A stretch of DNA of 14,788 nt from Umezawaea sp039922235 (GCA_039922235.1 JBDSAJ010000430.1:1-14788); one strand, 5' to 3'; positions 1-7,505 are shown, counted from the stretch's first letter. Notes: generated by a model from the letters alone, not told the origin. Program-made: numbers and translations.

Positions 1-161
1 CGTCCGCCGACGGGCCGTCGGCGGGCGGGCGGTACGAGTTCTGGCTGGACAACTCGAAGCTGGCGGCGGGCGGGCACGTGGTGACCGCGCGCGTGCGGCC
101 GAGGGACCCGTCGGCGCCGCCAGGGGAGACCCAGCAGGTGTTCGAGATCAGGGCCGGTTGA
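1..161 (+). CDS. C-terminal end of a protein related to the FnIII/lectin-like neighbour (5' truncated)
   Basis: An open frame enters from the left edge (codons begin at base 3) and stops with TGA at 159-161, giving about 52 visible residues with G/C-rich third positions. The stretch GRYEFWLDNSKLAAGGHVV resembles GRWRLSLNTSGLSPGPHMI near the C-terminus of the next gene: shared G-R, L, S, L, G and H at the same spacing, followed by a similar beta-strand-rich tail. I infer a tandem paralogue or a shared C-terminal beta-sandwich domain. It ends 55 bp before the next start and both lie on the same strand. The N-terminal part, and so the main function, is outside the window. Confidence 0.65.
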   Translation, partial: SADGPSAGGRYEFWLDNSKLAAGGHVVTARVRPRDPSAPPGETQQVFEIRAG

Positions 162-181
162 TCTCGGCTCGACAACGACTA

Positions 182-216
182 GTGACCGCGGTCCGCACTC
201 CGCCTAGCTTGACGCC
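182..216 (+). promoter_or_regulatory. Leaderless promoter of the FnIII-domain gene
   Basis: GTGACC at 182-187 is a plausible -35 (TTGACA-like), followed by a 17-nt spacer and TAGCTT at 205-210, which fits the actinobacterial TANNNT -10. Only 6 nt separate the -10 from the ATG at 217, so the transcript would begin at the A of the start codon. No Shine-Dalgarno is present, which agrees. Not experimentally supported. Confidence 0.55.
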
Positions 217-2112
217 ATGGACCGACGTCGGATCGCCGTGGTGGCCGCCGGTCTCGTGCTGTTCGGCGGTGCGGTGGTCGTCCTGCGCAGCACGGGGCTG
301 ACCGAGCCGTCCGTGGTGCTGACCACGGCCCCGCCACCGCCGACGTCGTTGGAGAGGTTCGCGGGCCAAGGGGTCCTGCTGCCGTCGTCGACGGAGAAAC
401 CCCAGTCGCCCCAAGGGCTTTCCGTGCAGTCGGGACCGCAGCGGCTGCAGTTGCGGTGGTCCGGTGACACCCCCGGCTTCGAGGTGCGGTGGGGTGAGGA
501 CGGGCTCGACCACACGATGCTGGTCGCGCAGCCCGTCGCCCAGCTCGACGGTTTGGAGGACGGGCGGGACTACCAGGTCGAGGTGCGCGGGGTCGACTCG
601 TTCGGGAAGCGCTCGGTGGCGGCGACCGGCTCCGGCACGCCGCGCACCGACACGTCGACGGACGGCAAGTACGTGCTGCTGGACCGGTTCGACCAGTCGA
701 ACGCCCCCGATCCGACCCGCTGGCGGCTGGCGACGCGGGACAACTGCGCCCGCGCGACCCCCGGCAAGGGTGACGACGCCAAACGGCTGGTGATCAGCAG
801 CAACTGCGCCTCGGCGCCGGTAACGCTCCGTTCGCGGACCCCGTTCCTGCTGGCCGACAAGGACGAACTCGGCCGGTTCGCCATCGAGTCGGACGCGCCG
901 GGCGTTGACGGCGAGCTTTACCTGGACCTGGTGCCCGGCCCGGTCAGCGTGGTCGCGGGCGCCACCACGGAGCAGGCGGCGGACCGGGCGATCGACGCCG
1001 TCGGGCTGCCACCCGGCACGATCCGGACCCGGATCGCGTCGAGCGCGGGCACGACGACCGCGCAGGTGCTGGTGGCGCCGGGAACCCCGCGGATCGCGCC
1101 GACCGACGAGCAGCCGCACCCGGTGCCCGCCGCGCGCCTCGGCATGAGCGAGCGGTGGGAGGTCGTGCTGCGCCGCGACGGCGTGCGGGTGCTGCGGGAC
1201 GGCGCGCTGGTCGCGAAGGGCGAGGTGGTGCCGCAGTGGACGGAGGCGACCGCGCTGGTCGGCATCGTCGGGCCGTCCGGTGAACGCGTGCACGTGGACC
1301 TGATCGCGTTCGCGGGCAAGGCCGCCGCGACGCCGCCGCTGGTGCCGTCGCCGCCCATCCGGACCGAGACCGGCGGGACGCCTGCCGGGGAGCAGGGCGG
1401 GGACCTGGTGCCCGACGTGCTCGGCGGGCAGCTGCGCATGAGCATCGTGCACACCGACGGCTCCCCGGTCGCGCCCGAGTTCACCGCCCTGGTGGGCGGG
1501 AAGGTCACGGTGCCGCTGCGGCCTGCCGTGCCGGGCACGGGGTGGCGGCCGGAGAGCGGGTACCCGGTGGTCGCCGACCTGCCGCTGGAGTCGCTGCTGC
1601 TGGTCGGGCCGGACAAGCACCTGCTGGTCAGCGTGGTGACGCCGCGGCCGATGCGGATCCAGTTGACCCACGTCGACCTGGAACTGGTGCCCCGGCCGGG
1701 TTCGCGGACCGCCGCGGCGCCGAGCACCGAGACCGGGGCGTTGAACGGCGCCGAGGTGGACCTGGCCCGGACGAACGGCAAGGTGCTCGACGCGAGCGGG
1801 CAGCCGGTGCCCGACGGCAAGCCGCTGCAGGCGGGGCGGCTGGTGCTCGACGTCGTGCTGGACGGCCTGGAGGGCAGGCGGACCACCGCGCGGCTGCCGG
1901 GGCTGGCCGGGTTCACGATCCGGCTGGACGGCGACCAGGTGGCCAGCGTCCCGACGACCGACGAGGGCCCGGCCGTCGCCGGTCGGTGGCGGCTCTCGCT
2001 CAACACCAGCGGCCTGTCCCCCGGTCCGCACATGATCGAGATCAAGTCGTTCAGCACCGAGGAGACGATCCGGCCCGCCTCGGCGTTCGTGTCGTTCTTC
2101 ATCGCCGAGTAG
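217..2112 (+). CDS. Membrane-anchored fibronectin type III / lectin-like domain protein
   Basis: The product is 631 aa. A short basic N-terminus (MDRRR) precedes a hydrophobic segment (about residues 6-24), which looks like a signal anchor or uncleaved signal peptide, then a Pro/Thr-rich linker (35-60). Residues about 63-143 fit a fibronectin type III domain (strand with LRWSG, the YQVEVRGVDSFG strand). From about 152 the pattern YVLLDRFDQ...DPTRW resembles the opening of concanavalin-A-like beta-sandwich domains found in secreted carbohydrate-binding or hydrolytic proteins. The last 130 residues look like another beta-rich domain, similar to the end of the preceding gene. No catalytic motif is recognised, so an extracytoplasmic binding or structural role is inferred. 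The start was chosen because ATG directly follows the promoter-like -10 box and begins the hydrophobic segment. Confidence 0.75.
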   Translation: MDRRRIAVVAAGLVLFGGAVVVLRSTGLTEPSVVLTTAPPPPTSLERFAGQGVLLPSSTEKPQSPQGLSVQSGPQRLQLRWSGDTPGFEVRWGEDGLDHTMLVAQPVAQLDGLEDGRDYQVEVRGVDSFGKRSVAATGSGTPRTDTSTDGKYVLLDRFDQSNAPDPTRWRLATRDNCARATPGKGDDAKRLVISSNCASAPVTLRSRTPFLLADKDELGRFAIESDAPGVDGELYLDLVPGPVSVVAGATTEQAADRAIDAVGLPPGTIRTRIASSAGTTTAQVLVAPGTPRIAPTDEQPHPVPAARLGMSERWEVVLRRDGVRVLRDGALVAKGEVVPQWTEATALVGIVGPSGERVHVDLIAFAGKAAATPPLVPSPPIRTETGGTPAGEQGGDLVPDVLGGQLRMSIVHTDGSPVAPEFTALVGGKVTVPLRPAVPGTGWRPESGYPVVADLPLESLLLVGPDKHLLVSVVTPRPMRIQLTHVDLELVPRPGSRTAAAPSTETGALNGAEVDLARTNGKVLDASGQPVPDGKPLQAGRLVLDVVLDGLEGRRTTARLPGLAGFTIRLDGDQVASVPTTDEGPAVAGRWRLSLNTSGLSPGPHMIEIKSFSTEETIRPASAFVSFFIAE

Positions 2113-2149
2113 CCGGCCGGGGTCGCCGTTCCGGTGCAAGATGGGGCGC

Positions 2150-3337
2150 ATGTCGCGTGCCTTGGTCCTCGACGTCGCCCGCACCCCGTTCGGCCGCTAC
2201 CGGGGTGGGCTGGCGGGCATCCGGGTGGACGACCTGGCGTCGCTGCCGATCGTCGAACTGCTGCGCAGGCACGGTGACCGGCTCGACCCGGCCAGGGTCG
2301 ACGACGTCCTCTACGGCAACACGAACGGGGCAGGCGAGGAGAACCGCGACGTGGCGCGGATGGCCGCGCTGCTGGCGGGGCTGCCGCCGAGCGTGCCCGG
2401 TGTGACGGTCAACCGGCTGTGCGCGTCCGGCGGTGAGGCCGTCGTGCAGGCCGCGCGGGCGATCTCGCTGGGCGACGCGGACCTGGTGGTCGCGGGCGGG
2501 GTGGAGGGCATGACTCGTGCGCCGTTCGTCGTGCCGCGGCCGGAGAAGCCGTTCGCCGACCGGCTGGAGTCGGTGTCGACGGCGCTGGGCTGGCGGCTGG
2601 TCAACCCGAGGATGCCCGCGAAGTGGACCGTGCCGCTCGGGCGGGCCGCCGAGGACGTGGCCGTGGAGCTGGGCGTCACCCGGTCGCAGATGGACGCGTT
2701 CGCGCTGCGCTCGCACCGCCGGGCAGCCGCCGCGTGGGACGCGGGCGTGCACGACGGCTTCGCGTTCCCGGTGCAGCTCCCGGACGGGAGCACGATCCGC
2801 CGGGACGAGTCCGTGCGGCCGGACACCAGCGTCGAGAAGCTGGGCAAGCTGCACTCGGCGTTCTCCGAGCGGGGTCCGGTCACCGCGGGCAACTCCTCGC
2901 CGCTCAACGACGGGGCGGCCGCCGCACTGATGGGCACCGAGGAAGTGGCGGCCGAGCTGGGTCTGGAGCCGCTGGGCGAGGTCGTGGGCAGCGCGGTCAC
3001 CGCGGTCGAGCCGCAGCGGTTCACGCTGGCGCCGATCAGCGCGGTCCGCAAACTGCTGGCCCGGCACCGGCTCGACGCGGCCGACGTGGCGCTGTGGGAG
3101 ATCAACGAGGCGTTCGCGGCGATGGCGCTGTCCGTGCTGCACCACCTGCCCGAGATCGACCGGGAGAAGGTGAACGTGCACGGCGGCGCGATCGCCTACG
3201 GCCACCCGCTCGGCGCGTCGATGCCGAGGGTGGTGTTCGACCTGTGCCGCCACCTGCGCGCCCGCGGCGGCGGACTGGGTGTTGCCGCCGCCTGCGTCGG
3301 TGTCGGCCAGGGGATGGCCATCGCCGTCCGGGTGTGA
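2150..3337 (+). CDS. Acetyl-CoA acetyltransferase (thiolase)
   Basis: This 395-aa protein has the full thiolase signature set. The nucleophilic cysteine is in VNRLCASGG (Cys91), the NEAF motif is at 319-322, the GHPLGAS motif supplies His352, and the C-terminal CVGVGQG carries Cys382. Thiolases form or cleave 3-ketoacyl-CoA by reversible Claisen condensation in fatty-acid or polyhydroxybutyrate metabolism; biosynthetic and degradative roles cannot be told apart here. Length matches the family (about 390). The last motif is usually CxGGGQG; here the middle Gly is Val, a mild deviation. An in-frame ATG at 2141 would add three residues; I prefer 2150 because the family usually starts a few residues before the ARTPFG motif. 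No clear Shine-Dalgarno; CAAGAT lies 7 nt upstream as a weak -10. Its stop is one base from that of the convergent next gene. Confidence 0.93.
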   Translation: MSRALVLDVARTPFGRYRGGLAGIRVDDLASLPIVELLRRHGDRLDPARVDDVLYGNTNGAGEENRDVARMAALLAGLPPSVPGVTVNRLCASGGEAVVQAARAISLGDADLVVAGGVEGMTRAPFVVPRPEKPFADRLESVSTALGWRLVNPRMPAKWTVPLGRAAEDVAVELGVTRSQMDAFALRSHRRAAAAWDAGVHDGFAFPVQLPDGSTIRRDESVRPDTSVEKLGKLHSAFSERGPVTAGNSSPLNDGAAAALMGTEEVAAELGLEPLGEVVGSAVTAVEPQRFTLAPISAVRKLLARHRLDAADVALWEINEAFAAMALSVLHHLPEIDREKVNVHGGAIAYGHPLGASMPRVVFDLCRHLRARGGGLGVAAACVGVGQGMAIAVRV

Positions 3338-3338
3338 C

Positions 3339-3899
3339 CTAGATGCGGTGGGACACCTGTGGGTAGTCCACGACCACGCCCTGCGGGTCGACGACCACGT
3401 CCGCGGAGAAGTCGCCGGAGCTGAAGTTGATCACCGACGTCTCGTCGCCGATCGAGACCGTCCGGTACGTCTGCTCGACGACCCGCACGGACAGGTCCGG
3501 CAGCGACACCCGCACGACCGGGAGCACGGCCTCGCCCGCTTCGCGGTGCAGCCCGAGCCGCCGGATCGGGATCGAGTTGAACAGCACGACGAACTGCACG
3601 TCGACGTCCATCGCCCCGTCGAACTCGGCGCGCTCGGAGCCCTTGCCGGTGTCGATCAGCCAGGCGCCGTCGGCACCGCGGCTCAGCGAGATCTGCTTCT
3701 CCTCCTCCACGGTGGCGCTGCGCAGCAGCAGTCGCTTCACCGTGCCCTCCTCGCCGACACCCAGCTCGAAGGAGGCGCTGAACTGCTCGTTCGGGCCCGC
3801 CGTGACGAGTCTGCCGGACGCGCGCAGGCGCCGCTGGTCCGACAGGAGCAGGCGCACCTGCTCCAGTCTGGGCTCCCGGTAGCCCTGCCAGGTCACCAT
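3339..3899 (-). CDS. Putative glycolipid-binding protein (PF06475 / DUF1089-like)
   Basis: From the ATG at 3899 this is 186 aa, close to the usual length of the putative glycolipid-binding family. It begins MVTWQGYREPRLEQVRL, the family-like opening, with central FNSIPIRRLGL and a C-terminal VVVDPQGVVVDYP strand pair; all fit the family pattern as I recall it. The founding structure is a beta-barrel of unproven ligand, so the function is tentative. The frame stays open to 3980, but the extra 27 residues would cover a strong hairpin (3927-3960) and the stop of the upstream gene, so the later ATG is chosen. No Shine-Dalgarno precedes it. It converges on the thiolase with one base between stop codons and no terminator there. 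Confidence 0.78.
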   Translation of the reverse strand: MVTWQGYREPRLEQVRLLLSDQRRLRASGRLVTAGPNEQFSASFELGVGEEGTVKRLLLRSATVEEEKQISLSRGADGAWLIDTGKGSERAEFDGAMDVDVQFVVLFNSIPIRRLGLHREAGEAVLPVVRVSLPDLSVRVVEQTYRTVSIGDETSVINFSSGDFSADVVVDPQGVVVDYPQVSHRI

Positions 3900-3926
3900 C
3901 TCGGGACGGCGTGCGGATGCGGAAGG

Positions 3927-3960
3927 AGAGCGGGCTTCCCCGGAGGGAACAGCCCGCTCT
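3927..3960 (-). terminator. Hairpin between the antitoxin-like gene and the glycolipid-binding gene
   Basis: AGAGCGGGCT at 3927-3936 pairs perfectly with AGCCCGCTCT at 3951-3960. Inside the 14-nt loop TCCC can also pair with GGGA. The structure starts 17 nt after the stop of the antitoxin-like gene on the minus strand, and ends 28 nt before the next start. No U-tract follows, as is common in actinobacterial terminators. It could also act as an attenuator for the downstream gene. Confidence 0.65.
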
Positions 3961-3976
3961 TCCGTGTTAGACGAGT

Positions 3977-4150
3977 TCACTGCCCACCCGGAAGGAAGTC
4001 CTTGGCTTTCTCGGCGACCGACTTGACCTGGTCATCGTGACCGAACTTGCCCGCGGCGAACTCAGCCGCCTTGTCGATGCCCTCGTCCACCTTCTCGTGG
4101 TTCTGCTCGAGCAGCTCTGCGGCCTTGTTCTTGATCTCATCGAAGTTCAT
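3977..4150 (-). CDS. MT0933-like small antitoxin family protein
   Basis: A 57-residue protein too short for many gene callers. The sequence (MNFDEIKNKAAELLEQNHEK, then VDEGIDKAAEFAAGKFG and SVAEKAKDFLPGGQ) is highly charged, helical and soluble, and matches the pattern of the MT0933/Rv0909 antitoxin family: a short amphipathic helix, a K-V-D/E-x-x-I-D-K-A core and a second helix. The ATG is preceded by AAGGAG (4155-4160 on the forward strand, spacing 4), the clearest Shine-Dalgarno on this side. In Mycobacterium tuberculosis the partner toxin (Rv0910) is an SRPBCC-fold protein; no such gene lies next to this one. Proteins of this family are often found without a toxin and may have a stress-related role instead. 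Family call is from memory of the pattern, not a search. Confidence 0.72.
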   Translation of the reverse strand: MNFDEIKNKAAELLEQNHEKVDEGIDKAAEFAAGKFGHDDQVKSVAEKAKDFLPGGQ

Positions 4151-4176
4151 GGTGCTCCTTACGCACTCCCGACGAA

Positions 4177-4202
4177 GGGTACCGGAGCACGCCCCAGTAC
4201 CC
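4177..4202. promoter_or_regulatory. Inverted repeat GGGTAC-N14-GTACCC upstream of the antitoxin-like gene
   Basis: GGGTAC (4177-4182) and GTACCC (4197-4202) form a perfect 6-bp inverted repeat in the 200-bp divergent spacer between the antitoxin-like gene (minus) and the BNR protein gene (plus). It lies about 27-52 bp upstream of the minus-strand start, a suitable place for an operator. GGGTAC also resembles -10 elements of SigB/SigF-type sigma factors, but no matching GTTT -35 at the right distance was found. Tentative. Confidence 0.3.
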
Positions 4203-4350
4203 CACGGCCAAACGGACGGCGGTGACGCTACGCCCGATGCCGAACTTCGGCCCGGTCAACACTGGACCAACACCGCGTGTCGCGTGCGAAGATGTCCGCG
4301 CCGCCGCCTGGTCGGCCGTATCACACGGCCATCACCAGGAGGAACGCACG

Positions 4351-5679
4351 ATGTTTCGGCTCATGCGCCTGATGGCGCCGCCGCTGTTGGTGCTCGCGGT
4401 CCTGCCCGCTCCGGCGAACGCCACCCCGGAGTGGACCCCCGAGTTCACGACGACGACCACGGCCACCTCGGTCGCGGCACGCAGTGACCGACGTCCGGTC
4501 GCGGGCGGTCTGTACGACGCCACCGCGAAGAAGACGTTCGTCTCCTGGGCGGGTCAGTACGAGGACAACTACGCCCAGGCCTTCGACCACCGCGCGAACA
4601 CGTGGTCGACACCCGTCAAGTACGCCGACGGCGACTCCGACTCGCACAACTACCCCACGCTCGTGCAGGCCGGGGACGGGCACCTGCTCTCGTTCCGCGG
4701 CAGGCACAACGTCGAGCTGGTGATGAACCGGGCCCCCGACGCGCACTCGTCCGACGGCGCCTGGTCCGAGCGGGTGATCTCGAAGGACGCGGCGACGTAC
4801 CCGATGCCGTTCGTCACGGCCGACGGCACGATCTTCGTGTTCTTCCGCGAGACGTCGCACGACCTGGTGCCCTCGATCCCGACCGACACCCGACCCATGC
4901 AGTACGTGGTGTCCAAGGACGACGGCCAGACCTGGAAGACCTCTCAGGAGCTGACCGGCAACGCGTTCGCGCTCGGGTCGAACACCCGCGCGGACAACAT
5001 GAACGAGACCTACTTCGGCCAGCTCCGGCAGGAGCCGGACGGCCGGATCCGGATCGTCTACACGCTGGCGGGCGGTGGCCCCGAAGGCCACCTGCACGAC
5101 CGCTACCACCGCAACCTCTACTACACCTGGTTCAACCCGAAGAACCTGCACTTCTACTCGGCGGGCGGCCGGGACCTCGGCACGCAGGTCGACGACGTGG
5201 ACCAGGAGGCGCACCTCAAGGTCGCCGAGACGCCGCTGACGCTGCCGAACGGGGTCAAGTCGCCGGACTACATCCAGCTGGTCGGCACGACGCTCGGCCA
5301 ACCGTTCCTGCTGTGGTTCAGCGGTGACGAGGCGAAGGGTCCGCTGCACGACCACCTGTCCTGGTGGAACGGGTTCAGGTGGCAGACCAAGGAGGTCGCG
5401 CGCGGGCTGCGGGTGCGGGAGATGGAGCCGCTGAACCCGGTGACCTGGCGGGTGTACGCGACCGAGGACGGCAAACCGAACGTGAACACCTACCTGGTGC
5501 GGCTGGGCCGCACCTGGGACGCCGAGGCGGTCATCCCGACCGCGAAGCCGGTGCAGCGGATCGAGCTGATCAAGGACTTCCGCGACCCGGTCCGGGTGCT
5601 GCTGTCCGGCGCCTCCTCGGCACGGGAGGTCGCCATCGCCGACGGTGACATGTCAGTGGCGGGCATCAAACGCCGCTGA
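4351..5679 (+). CDS. Secreted BNR-repeat (sialidase-fold) protein
   Basis: A 442-aa protein with a signal peptide of about 24 residues (MFRLMRLM, hydrophobic core PPLLVLAVLP, cleavage after PANA). The mature part fits a BNR_4-type beta-propeller: the motif DSDSHNYPTL (His99, Asn100) and an Asp-box SKDDGQTW at 188-195, plus repeated strand patterns. The family includes sialidase-like glycosidases and polysaccharide lyases of the PL24/PL25 kind that act outside the cell, so a role in polysaccharide breakdown is plausible, but catalytic residues cannot be assigned with confidence. The ATG at 4351 is chosen over the longer frame from 4222 because AGGAGG (4337-4342) lies 8 nt upstream and it begins the signal peptide. 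It ends just before a strong shared terminator. Confidence 0.75.
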   Translation: MFRLMRLMAPPLLVLAVLPAPANATPEWTPEFTTTTTATSVAARSDRRPVAGGLYDATAKKTFVSWAGQYEDNYAQAFDHRANTWSTPVKYADGDSDSHNYPTLVQAGDGHLLSFRGRHNVELVMNRAPDAHSSDGAWSERVISKDAATYPMPFVTADGTIFVFFRETSHDLVPSIPTDTRPMQYVVSKDDGQTWKTSQELTGNAFALGSNTRADNMNETYFGQLRQEPDGRIRIVYTLAGGGPEGHLHDRYHRNLYYTWFNPKNLHFYSAGGRDLGTQVDDVDQEAHLKVAETPLTLPNGVKSPDYIQLVGTTLGQPFLLWFSGDEAKGPLHDHLSWWNGFRWQTKEVARGLRVREMEPLNPVTWRVYATEDGKPNVNTYLVRLGRTWDAEAVIPTAKPVQRIELIKDFRDPVRVLLSGASSAREVAIADGDMSVAGIKRR

Positions 5680-5684
5680 CGTGC

Positions 5685-5723
5685 GAGAACGCCCCCGCGA
5701 GCGGTGCTCGCGGGGGCGTTCTC
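5685..5723. terminator. Bidirectional terminator with an 18-bp perfect stem
   Basis: GAGAACGCCCCCGCGAGC (5685-5702) pairs perfectly with GCTCGCGGGGGCGTTCTC (5706-5723) around a GGT loop. It lies 5 bp after the BNR gene stop and 14 bp after the stop of the convergent thioester protein gene, so it can end both transcripts. No U-tract on either side, typical of actinobacterial I-shaped terminators. Confidence 0.92.
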
Positions 5724-5737
5724 CGGTGCGTGGGGCG

Positions 5738-6949
5738 TTAGACGGACTTGCGGCGACGCATCACCAGCAGCGCGCCTGCGCCACCGCCGACGAGCACGAT
5801 GCCGATGATCAGCGGCACGAGGATCGACGCGCCGGTGCTGGCCAGACCGCCGGTCTCACCACTGCTGCCACCGGCCGGGACGGGCTGGGTGGTCGTGGTG
5901 GGAACCGTCTCCGAGGTGGGCGGCGCCGTCTCCGAGGTGGTGGACGGCGGGGTCTCCTCGGTGGTGGTCGACGGCGGGGTGCTGGGCGCCTCACCCTTGG
6001 CCCACGCCGCGGTGCCGTTGGCCTTGAGGTCGACCTTGGCCGGGAACGCCACAATCAGCGACTGGGTCTGCTTCCGGTCGTTGCTGCTGACGAAGAGGCG
6101 GCCCTGGGTCAGCTCCGCGTTGACCTCGACCGAGAAGGTCGCCTTGCCGTCGGGGGCGTCCGTCGGGACCTTGACGAAGAACTGCTTCGTCTTCACGCCC
6201 GCGTCCTGGACCGCGAAGGTGCCTTCCTCCGGATTGGCCAGCGGGTTGCCGTTCTCGTCCGTGAGGGTGACGTCCGCGGGCAGGTCCGCCTTGAGGACGG
6301 CCTCGCCCGCCGTGGTGGTGACGGTGAACGGGCCGATCAGGTCGCCGGTGACGCCGGTCTTGTCGGCGGGCGCGATCGCCAGCGTCGGGGTCGGCTGCTC
6401 CTTGATGCCCACGTTCTCGGAACCCGTCAGGTAGTCGTAGACGGCGACGACGTCGGCGTCCTTGACCCGGCCCTTGTCGAGATTGGCGCCATCGCTGAAG
6501 TGCCAGATGGCGGCCTGGGTCGCCCCGATGGCCTCTTCCTCGCTGACGTTCTTGCCGACTTCCTTGCCCAGCGCCTCGGCCTTGATCAGCGGGTAGGTGT
6601 GCTGCAGGATCCAGCTGATCTTGTCAGCGTTCTCCTTGAACTTCGTCTTGGGGTTGGGGTGCTGGTCCCAGGCCACTTCCTTGAGCCCCTGACCGTGCTC
6701 GAGCCGCGTCGGCAGCTCCACGCAGTAGGCCTGGACCTTGGTCTTGGTGTCGTCGATCTGCAGGCCGATGAGACTGGTGGAGAGCTTGTCGCCCTTGCCT
6801 TCCAGGAAGACGCCGGCGCCGTTCTGGTCCCAACCCCTGTTGGGCTTGACGTGCACTTCCGCCAAAGCCGGCAGGGCCGAGGCCATCAGGGCGAGGGAGG
6901 CGCCTAGGACTGCCGCACCAATGCGCGAGGCGCTCAACCGGGATGCCAT
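5738..6949 (-). CDS. Thioester (TQXA) domain cell-wall surface protein with LAXTG anchor
   Basis: A 403-aa Gram-positive surface protein. Signal peptide 1-30 (cleavage after LPALA). A thioester domain (PF08341/TQXA) follows: Cys76 in AYCVELP and Gln145 in the GATQAAIWHFSDG motif are the residues expected to form the internal Cys-Gln thioester that lets such adhesins bind amines covalently. Residues about 190-310 form an Ig-like beta domain, then a Thr/Pro/Ser-rich wall-spanning segment (320-366). The end has LASTG (369-373), a membrane segment and RRRKSV, the sorting signal form used by class E sortases in Streptomyces. AAGGAG lies 4 nt before the ATG. Expected location: covalently attached to peptidoglycan, exposed outside. 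The binding target in this organism is unknown. Its long leader (6950-7170) carries a hairpin and possible operators. Confidence 0.9.
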   Translation of the reverse strand: MASRLSASRIGAAVLGASLALMASALPALAEVHVKPNRGWDQNGAGVFLEGKGDKLSTSLIGLQIDDTKTKVQAYCVELPTRLEHGQGLKEVAWDQHPNPKTKFKENADKISWILQHTYPLIKAEALGKEVGKNVSEEEAIGATQAAIWHFSDGANLDKGRVKDADVVAVYDYLTGSENVGIKEQPTPTLAIAPADKTGVTGDLIGPFTVTTTAGEAVLKADLPADVTLTDENGNPLANPEEGTFAVQDAGVKTKQFFVKVPTDAPDGKATFSVEVNAELTQGRLFVSSNDRKQTQSLIVAFPAKVDLKANGTAAWAKGEAPSTPPSTTTEETPPSTTSETAPPTSETVPTTTTQPVPAGGSSGETGGLASTGASILVPLIIGIVLVGGGAGALLVMRRRKSV

Positions 6950-7008
6950 GGATCTCCTTCAAGCTCTCTGACTAGCCCGAATCGGGTGAGAAGAAGTGGG
7001 ATCTTGTC

Positions 7009-7036
7009 GTCCGGCTAGGGGTCCGAGACCCCGGAC
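7009..7036 (-). promoter_or_regulatory. Leader hairpin of the thioester protein mRNA
   Basis: GGGGTC (7018-7023) pairs with GACCCC (7027-7032) around a 3-nt loop, and GTCC (7009-7012) extends the stem with GGAC (7033-7036), leaving a 5-nt bulge. It would sit about 60-85 nt upstream of the ATG at 6949. Possible attenuator or mRNA-stabilising hairpin; a smaller repeat CCCGA-a-TCGGG (6976-6986) follows nearer the gene. Confidence 0.4.
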
Positions 7037-7080
7037 TTCACGCGGATCCGACAGGAATCGGCGGAACACTATCCGATCGA

Positions 7081-7106
7081 GTTACCCCCGACCGTGCACG
7101 GGTAAC
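7081..7106. promoter_or_regulatory. Inverted repeat GTTACCC-N12-GGGTAAC (operator candidate)
   Basis: GTTACCC (7081-7087) and GGGTAAC (7100-7106) are perfect 7-bp arms 12 nt apart. They lie about 130-160 bp upstream of the thioester protein start. A minus-strand TAGTGT (7066-7071) fits a TANNNT -10, which would place its -35 region inside this repeat, a normal repressor position. No strong -35 sequence is visible, so this is tentative. Confidence 0.35.
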
Positions 7107-7142
7107 CGAAAGTGTTGCTATGCGTACGAACAGCGACAACGC

Positions 7143-7170
7143 GTGTTAGAAGTCCACAGTGGATGGTCAA
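7143..7170 (-). promoter_or_regulatory. Possible minus-strand promoter for the thioester protein gene
   Basis: On the minus strand TTGACC (7165-7170) is followed after 16 nt by TAACAC (7143-7148). The -35 is good, the -10 lacks the final T. The spacer holds an odd palindrome TCCAC-a-GTGGA (7153-7163), which could be an operator. The leader to the ATG at 6949 would be about 185 nt. The TAGTGT box at 7066 is an alternative. Confidence 0.3.
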
Positions 7171-7338
7171 ATATTGGTGACTGATCTTGTTCGCCGCGGC
7201 GGACCTGCCTGCGACAACGCGCAGACCGACCAGTCCACGCGACCGTTTCCCCAGGTCGACGCCTGTTAATGAAGGTTCAACAGTGAAGGACTGACCGTTC
7301 TGTGGTCGCACTGTTACCGAACGGTGATCCGATGATCA

Positions 7339-7380
7339 GCGGGCGGGCGGCGGATCTGCGTCGACCCGTCGCCCGCCCGC
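7339..7380. repeat. Hairpin with an 11-bp perfect stem
   Basis: GCGGGCGGGCG (7339-7349) pairs with CGCCCGCCCGC (7370-7380) around a 20-nt loop. It lies about 290 nt past the methyltransferase stop on the minus strand. It may be a distal terminator or an insulator between that gene and the promoter region of the thioester gene. Confidence 0.5.
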
Positions 7381-7453
7381 ACCGTCGTACCGGGCTCGTG
7401 GCGGCGGACGGGACCGTTCCGCTGGCCACTAGCGCACCACCCGAAGCGAAGAA

Positions 7454-7505
7454 CGGGGCCACACCGCCACAGCGCTGTCCGCCAGTCGCGATCCGGGGCC
7501 ACACC
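7454..7505. repeat. 12-bp direct repeat CGGGGCCACACC, two copies
   Basis: CGGGGCCACACC occurs at 7454-7465 and again at 7494-7505, exactly 40 bp apart. A perfect palindrome ACAGCGCTGT (7469-7478) lies between them. CCACACC is also present inverted at 7574-7580. Function unknown; it may be a protein-binding array or chance in GC-rich DNA. Confidence 0.4.

Noticed and set aside
148..2184. Long minus-strand open frame opposite the FnIII-domain gene
   Set aside because: Arginine/histidine/proline-rich shadow typical of the complementary strand of GC-rich genes; no family motif.
3900..3980. 27-residue N-terminal extension of the glycolipid-binding protein
   Set aside because: It would cover the hairpin 3927-3960 and overlap the upstream stop by 4 bp; the family starts near the chosen Met.
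4222..4350. 43-residue N-terminal extension of the BNR protein
   Set aside because: The internal ATG at 4351 has an AGGAGG site and begins a typical signal peptide.
7153..7163. TCCACAGTGGA and nearby AGTCCACAG as a DnaA box, suggesting an origin
   Set aside because: Only a single poor match; no cluster of TTGTCCACA boxes and no dnaA/dnaN genes.
7270..7290. GGTTCAAC as the T-arm of a tRNA gene
   Set aside because: No acceptor stem or anticodon arm can be built around it.
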